Shown here piece by piece: positions 15,199-23,627 of a DNA stretch of 50,003 nt. The stretch spans positions 1 to 50,003 of the forward strand of contig DATGLT010000342.1 in assembly GCA_035294005.1 (NCBI GenBank). The letters are read 5' to 3'. The notes beneath the pieces are model-generated. The model was not told where the DNA came from. It was given only the letters and a program-made list of their open reading frames with translations, and did no database searches. The DNA is from JANXQE01 sp035294005. Its GTDB lineage: Bacteria; Verrucomicrobiota; Verrucomicrobiia; Limisphaerales; UBA8199. Positions within the stretch are counted from its first letter, which is position 1, and each line of letters opens with the position of its first letter. The position numbers and the translations under genes are program-made.

Positions 15199-17955
15199 TC
15201 AATGGCTTTGCAGTCGAAAGAAGACTGAATTGGACTGACGAGCCAGAGAAACCACCCACTGGTTGTTTTGCAGGTACGCGCCGTTGGTTACCAGCAGCCA
15301 CTGAGGCGATTGAAGGTCGGTCGTATAATACAGTGAAAGGCCGACTCCAGCCGCCGCCCAGGAGGCGAGGATGCCACCAGGACTGCCGAGCGCAACGCTG
15401 AGCAAAACTTGTCTCGAATCCACAGAGGTTTCGCTTTGGATTGCTCTGTTTTGGCCCGCCGTTGACCATTCGGTCCAAATCCAATCCGCGCTGAGCGCTC
15501 CCTTTTCAATACGCACCTCGTCCATGTCCCCTCTGAAAAGGAAGCTTCCGTCGGTGAATCGGCCGATGTTCAAATCCGAGGCGGTATTGAAGCCGGGCTG
15601 AACGGCGCTTGCTTGGGTCAGGTCAATCCCGTCGACATACAGTCGGGCGGAAGCAGCGGGCAAGTCAACCGCAGCGGCGACGTGGTGCCACACCCCGGGA
15701 GTCAAAGTTTGCGCTGCTGTTGAAGCCATCATTCCGTTGGTGCCGTCACCGGTTTCAAACAACAGCTTGTGATCGCTGGTCTGGTAGGTGTTGACATAAA
15801 GCGCAAAGCCGTCGGTATTCCAGCCACCCTTCTTATTCGCAAAAATGGTTTGTATCCCGGTTGAGGCAGGATCCACTTTGATCCATGCCGAAAGAGTAAA
15901 AGCCGGGCCCACGTCCAGCGCGCCGGTGTCCAGGTACTGCGTTGAACCGTCGAACGCAATTGCGCGACCAATCACTCCCGCAACCGAACCCGGGTTAACG
16001 CCGCCGGCAATGGAATGCTGCCCGGCGCTGTCCAGGTATGGGAACTTTGATTCTTTCAGGTGCCATACCGCCAGAGCATCCGACCAAACAGAGATGTTAG
16101 TTCCCCAGTCCACAAAATTGGTGGCCAACGGATTGCCCCAATAAGCCCAAATGGAATTGTTCGTCCCGTTCAACTGCGGCACCCAGACCCACACGAAAGA
16201 CGTGCCCGCCGGGTTCCATTCATCGATCTCATACGGCACGACGTTTGACCCGCTGGAGTCGGTAAAACGCAAATCGAGACCGTTGGTTGATCCAAACCTG
16301 TCATAATTGAAACCGGCAATGTTGGTGCCAAGCTCAACGAGAGCCGGGAAACCGGCCAGCGATTGCGAGCGGGTGTATCCAGCAAAGCGAATTTGCAGCC
16401 GCGAACCGTACTCATCGGGATTAAGAGTCCGCGTCCAAAACACCGAGGAAGCCGGGGCCCAGGCTTCTCCAGAAGAGTTCGTGGCGTAAAACCGAAAATA
16501 ATAATTGGTTTGAGCGACAAGTCCGGTGACCGGCAGGGAAAATGTCGCGGGGTTGAAATTGGTATTGAAGCCGAGTTGTTGTTTGAATTCCCAGGTCGCT
16601 TTGTTTGTTCCGCTATCTACCCTGCCCCAATAAGCCCAGACCGCAGCCTGGTCATCCCCGTAAACGCCCTGGGCCACCTGGGCCGACATAAGCGCAGAGT
16701 TCCCCGACAGAACGGCCGCGGCATTCGAGACGAAAAGGGGAACCGGCGCGGGAAGCGGCTGGTTGAGTGCGGGGATCATCAGTGTCGCGAAATCCGCATC
16801 TGTTGGCAAACGCCCCGTTGTCTCTTTGAAACTGGCAACGGATAGCCGGGCCTGGTTAATAAAGCGCCGGTGCAGGTACCAGGAGGCTGTCTTTACACCA
16901 TTGGAATCGATCAGGCAGAAATTCCGATTCGTCTCATTATTATAAATCTCCCAAAACAAGATGAATCGGGGTCCCCATTGCAGTAGCCGTTGGATATAAG
17001 CGCGGTTAAGGGGCTCTTGGGAGTCGGTGGACAGACCTCCCCACCCATATTCGCCAATCCACAATCGCTGGCCCAGGCTTGATTTGTTCATGGGCATCTT
17101 CGATTGCATGTAATCCAAGGTCGAATAAAGAGAGGCCGCGTCCAAATTCATCGCGTCGTAAGACGAATAGGAGATAAAATCCAGGTTGGTGACATAAGGA
17201 ATCACCATGTTTATCACGCGCTGGTTGTTGGTCGGACCGTTGAGCATCGCATCTCTAACCCGGTTCGCTTCGGCGTAGTAGAAGACGTTGACATTCGTGA
17301 AGCCCAGAGCTGCCTTGGCATCGTCGATCGCTTTTTGCCGCACATTTTCCCAGGCAATCATCCCTTGAAGAACAGCGGGGCTTGGATTGGTGGACCAGTT
17401 ATTGACGCTCAGGTATCCGTCTCCTTCCCAATGGCCTAAATAGAAGGTTTTGCCGGAATTGTTGTAATGCGACAGAAGGTATTGGGCGAGCCCGTACATT
17501 TCGGAGTAGTCGTCGGCCTGCTCGGCAGCGTTATAATTGCCGTCGGTGAAGGGGGCGTCTCCATTCCCAAAAGGGTAAGCCCAGGCGACGATATTGCGAA
17601 ACGGCATGTCGAAAACCGCGCGACAGGACGGGTCGTCGCGCACCAAGCTCACAAGGTTGGTGATATTGGGTCCGAGCGCATAGTGATACTGACGCGGGTA
17701 AGCGTTTCCCAAGTACATTTTGAGAACATCACTGCCCATGGCGCGCAGGGCTTGTGCGGTCTCCAGGAGAAGCGTGTTGGTAGTGAACTGATAAAGCCCG
17801 GCGAAGGTCTGAGTGCCAACGTGAACATTGTATGAATCGACGGCAGGATCGGAGAGCACTGCGCCGTGCGCAAAACACACGGCAGAAATCAGCATGACTG
17901 TTGAAACCAGGATCGAGCGCAGGTTGCGGCTTGCACCCCCGGAACAAACGGGCAT
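15199..17955 (-). CDS. Secreted glycoside-hydrolase-like protein with DUF2341 and LamG domains
   Basis: The start chosen is the Met of MPVCSGGASRNLRS, which gives a signal peptide ending near CFAHG. A longer frame to 18096 would bury it. Residues about 35-400 look like a (beta/alpha)8 hydrolase of clan GH-A type: E177 in LGHWEGDGYLS and E302 in WIGEYGWGG lie 125 residues apart, as expected for acid/base and nucleophile. A fibronectin-like linker follows (about 420-525), then DUF2341 (about 535-640, GYTRSQSLAGFPALVELG, PYEIDEWN, IWAYWGNP), a LamG/concanavalin-like domain (about 645-850) and a short tail module ending SNSVFFRLQSH. DUF2341 and LamG usually bind sugars or act as surface modules. 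The enzyme family cannot be assigned. It belongs with the next upstream gene, with which it shares the DUF2341-LamG part. Confidence 0.82.
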   Translation of the reverse strand: MPVCSGGASRNLRSILVSTVMLISAVCFAHGAVLSDPAVDSYNVHVGTQTFAGLYQFTTNTLLLETAQALRAMGSDVLKMYLGNAYPRQYHYALGPNITNLVSLVRDDPSCRAVFDMPFRNIVAWAYPFGNGDAPFTDGNYNAAEQADDYSEMYGLAQYLLSHYNNSGKTFYLGHWEGDGYLSVNNWSTNPSPAVLQGMIAWENVRQKAIDDAKAALGFTNVNVFYYAEANRVRDAMLNGPTNNQRVINMVIPYVTNLDFISYSSYDAMNLDAASLYSTLDYMQSKMPMNKSSLGQRLWIGEYGWGGLSTDSQEPLNRAYIQRLLQWGPRFILFWEIYNNETNRNFCLIDSNGVKTASWYLHRRFINQARLSVASFKETTGRLPTDADFATLMIPALNQPLPAPVPLFVSNAAAVLSGNSALMSAQVAQGVYGDDQAAVWAYWGRVDSGTNKATWEFKQQLGFNTNFNPATFSLPVTGLVAQTNYYFRFYATNSSGEAWAPASSVFWTRTLNPDEYGSRLQIRFAGYTRSQSLAGFPALVELGTNIAGFNYDRFGSTNGLDLRFTDSSGSNVVPYEIDEWNPAGTSFVWVWVPQLNGTNNSIWAYWGNPLATNFVDWGTNISVWSDALAVWHLKESKFPYLDSAGQHSIAGGVNPGSVAGVIGRAIAFDGSTQYLDTGALDVGPAFTLSAWIKVDPASTGIQTIFANKKGGWNTDGFALYVNTYQTSDHKLLFETGDGTNGMMASTAAQTLTPGVWHHVAAAVDLPAASARLYVDGIDLTQASAVQPGFNTASDLNIGRFTDGSFLFRGDMDEVRIEKGALSADWIWTEWSTAGQNRAIQSETSVDSRQVLLSVALGSPGGILASWAAAGVGLSLYYTTDLQSPQWLLVTNGAYLQNNQWVVSLARQSNSVFFRLQSH

Positions 17956-18105
17956 AGCAGAAGTCCTGTGGAATCCGGCGGAGATTCTCTGGCAGCGGTC
18001 AAACTCGGCACTCACGCAAGTCCGGATCAGTATAACGGCACGGGAGGGCGAGGCCAGCCCTGTTTTGCCGAGGTTAATCGATCGCATTGTTTCCATTAGA
18101 AAAGA

Positions 18106-18135
18106 GCGCGGCCGGGATGACTTTCCCGGCCGCGC
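18106..18135 (-). terminator. Strong intrinsic terminator of the 1574-residue LamG gene
   Basis: Perfect 12-bp G/C-rich inverted repeat (GCGCGGCCGGGA / TCCCGGCCGCGC) with a six-base loop. Read on the minus strand it lies 26 bases after the stop at 18162 and is followed by CTCTTTTCT. It separates the two LamG genes into distinct transcription units. Confidence 0.85.
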
Positions 18136-18161
18136 GTGTCATAGGATGTTCGAGTTTCTTC

Positions 18162-21100
18162 TTACCGCACTTTCACGCGGTAGAATTGCTCAGGACCCGT
18201 CGCAGGTACCGTGTAAGGGGATTGCGCGCCTGTCACATCGGTGTACGGCCCGGTCACTGATGTTGCGGACTGAAGCGTGCCCTGGTCCCAGCTCAGCACG
18301 ATTTGGCCGTTCGCTTTGTGAACGGTAACCGTGTTGGAAGACCCGGCCACGCCGGCATAGCTTTCGAACGAGCTGTTTGCAGCAACGGTCATGTAGTTGG
18401 CCCAGACCCAGTTGTCCGAACTCACGCCTTGCTGAATACGCGCTTCGTCCATCGCGCCATGCAGACCGAAGGCGTTGCCCAGGAACTCGCCCAAGTACAA
18501 ATCCCCGAGGGTCGGGAAGTCTTTCACTACGGAGGTGCTGGAACCAACGGAGGCCGCGTCGACATAGAAGTTGACGGTGCCGTTGGTGCGATTGATGGCG
18601 GCAGTCAGCAGGTGCCACTGGCCGAAGCTGACGCTGTTGGCGCCGGTGGTCGACTCGTTGCCGCCCCCGTTTCCGTTGCCAGACGCCAGGTCAATCTTCT
18701 GGTCTTTATTGCCGTAGGTATTTACGAACAACGCAAAGCCGGGCGCGCCATATCCGCCATGCTGGTTGGCCCACAAGGTCTGGATACTGTTGGCGTCGGT
18801 CGCGATGTTGACCCAGGCCGACAAGGTGAATGCATCACCAAGGTCGTTGGTGCCGGCGTCCAACCATGCGCTGCCGTTGAAGGATCCGGCCAGTCCAACC
18901 ACGCCCGGTGCAGTCCCCGGAGCGACACCGTTGGTGGCAATGTGCTGCAGCGTGCTGTCCAGGAATGGAAATGCGCCCTCTTTAAGGTGATAAACGACCT
19001 TGAACGGAGCGGGATCACCGAAACTCGGCGCCCACACCGCCCCGTTGGTCGTCCAATCGAGGGGTGTCACCGCGGCCGCATTTCCCCAATACGCCCAGAT
19101 GTAGTCGTTGGTCGAAGCCAGGCTTGGGATTTGTACCCAAACGCTCGAAGTGCCGTTGGCATCGTTCCATTCGTCGATTTCATACGGCAGTTCCCGAGTG
19201 CCGCCGGCGTCGGTAAAGCGCAGATCGCCGCCAACAGGCGAGGCAAACTGCTGATATGAGAAACCCGGGACGTTTGTGCCCAACCGCACCAGGGCCGGGA
19301 AATCAACCAGCGGTTCGCTCCGCGTATACCCCGGGAAGCTGATTTTCGTTTTGTAAGCGAAATCGCCCGGATTGAGGCTTGGGACGGGAACGCCGATCAG
19401 CAGCGCAACACTGGGGGGTGGACTAACCTGGCCGAAGTTGTTGGACACTGTGACGGAATATTGATTGGTGCCGACGAGGGCGGCAAACGAATAGGACGCG
19501 TTCGTCGCGTTGGAAATCGGCGAGCCGTTCAGGAGCCACTGATAATGAAACGGCGCGCTGCCGCTGACTTCGACCGAGTAGTTGATCATCGTGCCCGCGT
19601 ACACAGTTTGATTGGTCGGGGTGAGGTCGGTTACCAGTGAAGGCGGTCCTCCATTGACAATCAGCGTGGTCGCATCGCTCTGCACCGAGCCGTACAAGTT
19701 CGATACGCTCAGGTTGTACGAATTGCCATTGATCGCGGTGGTGACGTTGGACAGTACAAGGCTTGCGCTGGTCTGGCCGGCTATTGGCTGGCCGTTCAGC
19801 AACCATTGATACGACAAAGGAGTAGTGCCAAGAACCACTGGTGAGAATGTCGCGTTGGCGCCTTCATTGACCGTAATGGACTGAGGGGCCTGCTGAAGGA
19901 TCCGCGGAGCAACTCCGGCCGCGGTGTAGTGCGCCACAACCTGGTTCGAGCTCAGTGCGACATTGTAGATGGAAACATCATCGATGCTTCCAACGAACTG
20001 GTTGTCGAAAGCACTTCCCTGGGCGGATTGCCTGGAACCAATGCTGAGCGACGAGGTTGAACTCAAGATCCCGCTGCCGGCGCTAATCGAGCCTGAACCG
20101 ACAAGCTGGCCATCAGCATAGAGCAGCACGTTGCCGCCCGCTTCATCGCAAACAGCGACCACATGGTGCCAGTTGTTATCCGAAGGCCCCACGCCGGAGG
20201 CCGCGGCGTGCACCCCTCCCGCAGCGTCTCGAACGAAGAAGCGGAATTTGTGCGCCGGGGCCGAGCCGCAATCCAGATTAAATTGCTCGCCGCCATTGCC
20301 ATAGCCAAGGGTCACGATGCCGGCATCGGTGTTTTGACCAAACCCGCCGTTGATCCAGGCTTCGATGGAAAACTCGGCATTGGCTGACGCGGGCGTTGAG
20401 AAGTTCAGGAAGGGCGGCACCCAATCGACGTAGCTGTTGACGGTGGCAGCGGTTCCAAACCCGGCGGCCAGTTCTGTCGGATCGGTTTGGGGCGTGAAGT
20501 TTGCCGTGTAACCGGGCAGACCTAGCGTCACGTTGGTGTAGGTGCCATTGAGGCCGCCAACATGATCGTAAGCCGTCGTTCCGGCAGTCTCGTCCAACCG
20601 GTAGTAAGCCATCGGCTTATCGGCGAGAACCGCCACCGGATAAGGCGCGGTCGGCGCGGCGACCACGCTCAGAGCGACGGGAGCAATGGAACTTGAGCCA
20701 AAGGCATTGCTGATGGTCAGGCCGTAAGTGCCGCCGGCTTGAGCGTTGTTTACGGTGTATTCCGAAGTGGTTGCCCCAGGGATGGCGGCCCCGTTGAGGG
20801 TCCATTGGTATGACAAGGGCTCGGGACCTGTCGCATTCACGCGCAACGTCGGACTGGCGCCTGCAAAGACGCTGATTGCCGAAGGTGTCTGCTGTTCAAC
20901 AACCGGCGTGCCAACAACAGTGACCTGCGTGACGAGACTTGTGACCGAACCGTAAGCATTGGTCACAACAACGTAGTAATTGCCGGAATCCGAAACCTTG
21001 AGTGGCGAGAAGGAAAGAGTGTTGGAGGTGCCGCCGGTGACCTGGGCATTGTTATGGTACCATTGGTAATAAAACGGTGAGCTGCCGCGAGCACCAACCG

Positions 21101-22886
21101 AAAGGCTGATATTTGTGCCGGCATCAAAGGAACCGCCGGACGGCTGCAAGGAGATCGTCGGGGCAATGCCCGCGGCGGCGTAAAGCTGGCCGATTTGAGC
21201 TGCGGACAATGCGTTGGTCCAGAAAGCGACGTGCGCGAGTTGGCCGTCCAGGTACCGTATAGTGTTCGGTGCGGTCGCGCTGGCCACGGTGTATTGCGAA
21301 TCGCCGCCAAGAATGAGGTCGTTGGTCGAGCCGGCAATTTGAATGCCACTTGGCACGGTTGCGCTTAGCGCCGCAATTCCATCAATGTACAGTGTCTCGG
21401 TTGTGCCGTCAGAAACACCGGCAACCATGTGCCATTTGCCATCATTGACGGTAAAACCACCCGCTATCATTTGTTGGAGATTGGTGAATTGGAGCTCTGG
21501 TCCCGGACCCGGATTGAAGTGGACATCCGCGCCGTTTTGACCAAGTGCGAGCCGGTACGAGCTGTCGCCGTGACCGACGATTTCCTGAAAGCGCCCAGGA
21601 GAATCTGCGGGGCTACCACGGACCCAACTCACCAAGGTGAGGGGCGAGGCACCCGTCGGGTTAAGCTCGGAAGGCAAATGGCCCCCGCCGACGTCCACTC
21701 CGCCCAGCCAGCCGTTGATGGCCACGCCTTTACTGCCCGACCCGAACCCTGGGAAAGGTGGCCCGGAAACACCGGGTGTCGTGCCGGGTTGATACACGCC
21801 ATTACCAGCGGAGCCGATCGCACCGTAGCTGTTCGCTACAGGGAACGAAGCGGAGGGGTAGCCCGCGTTGGTGACGCTTTGGGAATCGTTCAACCGATAG
21901 TAAAGAACCGGGTTGTCCGCCAGAACGGCGTTTGTGTAGGTCGCGCCGTAAGTTGCGTTTGTGCCGTAAGCGGTTTCGAAATGGGCCAGGACGCTGTCGG
22001 ACGACAGAGCGGTGTTGTAGATCGCGACTTCGGTCAGGCCACCTTGGAACGCTTCGGCGTAAGAAGCCGAGACGTCGGCGCCGTTGCCGATCATGATTGG
22101 AGAGGTTGGGTCCGGCACATACGTCAACCCGGCGGGATTCGGGGTTACTTTCTTGGAAACAGACAGAACGCCGTTGGTGTAAATGGTTTCGGTGGTGCCA
22201 TCAAACGTGGCGACGACGTGAACCCAACTGCCGACGGTAAAACCTTTGTGCTGGTTGTAACCGCTGGTATCCAGTTCGCTGGACTTGTTGCCAACTGCGT
22301 TGGTGCACATGCACGCGAAGTAGATGTAATCCTGGTATTGTCCCAAGGCGAAACCAGCCCAACCGGTTTGTGTGCCTCCATAGAAAGGATTATTGGCGTC
22401 TGGGCCCCCGACATTCAGGTTGACCAATCCGCCTTCACTGACAATGAGGCCGTTGGCGTTTCCAACCGTGCCGATTTGTGTCCACGCTTCCACCGAGAAC
22501 GGCGGGACGATCGTTAATGCCGGGTTGGGGACCCCGTTGGTGTTGCGCGGGACAACGACGTACTGGCCTGGCTGCCGCTGGCAGACCATGGTCTTGCCGT
22601 CGGCAACAATGCTGTTGGTTTGGACGATATTATTGGTGAGGTACCACGTTGTGCCCGAAGGTTGGTACCACGCGCCGTAGTACCCGTTGGCCGAGGCGCC
22701 AAGGCTGCCGCTGTTGGCCGCGGTCAGGTTCAGAGGCAATGTGGGTGCCGCCAATTCGGTAAGCGGCCAATAAGCCGCCGGACTCAAGGCCATCACGGCG
22801 TTGGAATAAGATTGGGCTTGGGCGTCAGACCCCGCCAGCACGGCAGGGATCGCAACAGCTATTCCCAGGAATACTTGTTTTAGCAT
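18162..22886 (-). CDS. Giant secreted LamG / Ig-like / DUF2341 adhesin-type protein
   Basis: This 1574-residue protein has a signal peptide (MLKQVFLGIAVAIPAVLAG...AQA). In order it shows LamG 1 (from about 28), LamG 2 (from about 318), two Ig-like domains (about 580-750, each with YQW and a YxxxVTN strand), LamG 3 (from about 755, YYRLDETAGTTAYDHVG), two more Ig-like domains (about 1030-1205), DUF2341 (about 1215-1310), LamG 4 and a short C-terminal module ending GPEQFYRVKVR. No catalytic motif is visible. The architecture suggests a carbohydrate-binding or adhesive surface protein. Codon use and composition (Gly, Thr, Asn, Ser rich) fit the other secreted proteins nearby. It has its own terminator, and its promoter must lie in 22887-23200. 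Confidence 0.88.
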   Translation of the reverse strand: MLKQVFLGIAVAIPAVLAGSDAQAQSYSNAVMALSPAAYWPLTELAAPTLPLNLTAANSGSLGASANGYYGAWYQPSGTTWYLTNNIVQTNSIVADGKTMVCQRQPGQYVVVPRNTNGVPNPALTIVPPFSVEAWTQIGTVGNANGLIVSEGGLVNLNVGGPDANNPFYGGTQTGWAGFALGQYQDYIYFACMCTNAVGNKSSELDTSGYNQHKGFTVGSWVHVVATFDGTTETIYTNGVLSVSKKVTPNPAGLTYVPDPTSPIMIGNGADVSASYAEAFQGGLTEVAIYNTALSSDSVLAHFETAYGTNATYGATYTNAVLADNPVLYYRLNDSQSVTNAGYPSASFPVANSYGAIGSAGNGVYQPGTTPGVSGPPFPGFGSGSKGVAINGWLGGVDVGGGHLPSELNPTGASPLTLVSWVRGSPADSPGRFQEIVGHGDSSYRLALGQNGADVHFNPGPGPELQFTNLQQMIAGGFTVNDGKWHMVAGVSDGTTETLYIDGIAALSATVPSGIQIAGSTNDLILGGDSQYTVASATAPNTIRYLDGQLAHVAFWTNALSAAQIGQLYAAAGIAPTISLQPSGGSFDAGTNISLSVGARGSSPFYYQWYHNNAQVTGGTSNTLSFSPLKVSDSGNYYVVVTNAYGSVTSLVTQVTVVGTPVVEQQTPSAISVFAGASPTLRVNATGPEPLSYQWTLNGAAIPGATTSEYTVNNAQAGGTYGLTISNAFGSSSIAPVALSVVAAPTAPYPVAVLADKPMAYYRLDETAGTTAYDHVGGLNGTYTNVTLGLPGYTANFTPQTDPTELAAGFGTAATVNSYVDWVPPFLNFSTPASANAEFSIEAWINGGFGQNTDAGIVTLGYGNGGEQFNLDCGSAPAHKFRFFVRDAAGGVHAAASGVGPSDNNWHHVVAVCDEAGGNVLLYADGQLVGSGSISAGSGILSSTSSLSIGSRQSAQGSAFDNQFVGSIDDVSIYNVALSSNQVVAHYTAAGVAPRILQQAPQSITVNEGANATFSPVVLGTTPLSYQWLLNGQPIAGQTSASLVLSNVTTAINGNSYNLSVSNLYGSVQSDATTLIVNGGPPSLVTDLTPTNQTVYAGTMINYSVEVSGSAPFHYQWLLNGSPISNATNASYSFAALVGTNQYSVTVSNNFGQVSPPPSVALLIGVPVPSLNPGDFAYKTKISFPGYTRSEPLVDFPALVRLGTNVPGFSYQQFASPVGGDLRFTDAGGTRELPYEIDEWNDANGTSSVWVQIPSLASTNDYIWAYWGNAAAVTPLDWTTNGAVWAPSFGDPAPFKVVYHLKEGAFPFLDSTLQHIATNGVAPGTAPGVVGLAGSFNGSAWLDAGTNDLGDAFTLSAWVNIATDANSIQTLWANQHGGYGAPGFALFVNTYGNKDQKIDLASGNGNGGGNESTTGANSVSFGQWHLLTAAINRTNGTVNFYVDAASVGSSTSVVKDFPTLGDLYLGEFLGNAFGLHGAMDEARIQQGVSSDNWVWANYMTVAANSSFESYAGVAGSSNTVTVHKANGQIVLSWDQGTLQSATSVTGPYTDVTGAQSPYTVPATGPEQFYRVKVR

Positions 22887-23202
22887 ATTTTCACTCAGGG
22901 GGATGTTTCAGATTCAAGAATGGGGTCAACGCGCGCCGGACCCGGAGCGGAAAGGTGTTTTGGCGGGAAAAGGGCAGACAATAAGCGCGCCATACTCGCT
23001 GCGAGCTGCTTTACCTCCCAATCGATCCCAAACTGCACGGAACAAACGCACGAACGCCAATCATATCACGGTTTCGGCTGGGTTAAGTCCAGTCCTTTCT
23101 AGCGAAACGTTGAAGAAAGGTGGTCAATTTGTTTTGACTTGCATAAGCAAAAACTAAGCGTAGAGAAAATAAAGGGCGAAGTGACGCCGTCGGGAGTTTG
23201 GG
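22887..23202. other. Divergent intergenic region with two inverted repeats
   Basis: Between the LamG gene (minus) and the small membrane protein (plus). It contains CCTTTCT-N13-AGAAAGG at 23094-23120 and a TTTTG(A)CTT-GCAT-AAGCAAAA hairpin or operator-like element at 23132-23152, which covers a TTGACT -35-like sequence. No gene is supported here; the short frames lack start signals and domains. Confidence 0.4.
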
Positions 23203-23436
23203 ATGGCCGGCACCGGGTGCGTGGCTGGCCGTCATCAGGCTCGCGGGCGCAAAACGCGATCCGTAGCGCAGCGTATGAACGTGTTGGATTTGATTAAAGC
23301 AACCATTGCTTGCGGCTTGAGTGCCTTCCTCATTTACAGTTTTCCTGTCATTGGACAGGTGCTCATTATCGGCTTGTTGACTGTCCTGTGGCTTTCTTAT
23401 GCCCACAGAACATTCGCACGGTTGTTACGCAGGTAA
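23203..23436 (+). CDS. Small membrane protein, unknown function
   Basis: GGGAG lies six bases before the ATG at 23203 and supports this start (77 residues). An inner ATG at 23275 would give a 53-residue protein, MNVLDLIKATIAC..., that looks more like a natural N terminus, and the 24 extra residues are basic and unstructured. The core has two closely spaced hydrophobic segments (ATIACGLSAFLIYSF and VLIIGLLTVLWLSYA) and ends in a basic tail (RTFARLLRR). Such a protein would sit in the inner membrane as a hairpin. I do not recognise a family. It stands alone between the LamG gene and lpd; no terminator with a strong stem follows it. Confidence 0.5.
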   Translation: MAGTGCVAGRHQARGRKTRSVAQRMNVLDLIKATIACGLSAFLIYSFPVIGQVLIIGLLTVLWLSYAHRTFARLLRR

Positions 23437-23627
23437 TTTGACGTAAATTTCTTGAGCGCCCCCTCCCGGCTTCATGTCAAGGAGGGACCGGTCGGTTCCA
23501 CCTTGCTTCGTCCATTGTTTCTGCCGGATTTTCCCGAGATTCGGTCCTTTTCTTTTAATTCGGCGTGGCGAATATTGCGAATGCCTCCGCTGCCCGCGGA
23601 GCGTAAAAGGGAAGGCGGGGATGAGAT

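Noticed and set aside
18303..19259. 318-codon plus-strand frame inside the LamG gene
   Set aside because: The composition is that of a reversed G/C-rich frame, with no domain; the LamG frame is continuous with clear modules.
21429..22517. 362-codon plus-strand frame inside the LamG gene
   Set aside because: Shadow of LamG 1-2; no start signal or recognisable domain.
23533..23560. Terminator CCGA-GAT-TCGG with T-rich tail before lpd
   Set aside because: Only four base pairs in the stem; too weak to call, though CCTTTTCTTTT follows it.
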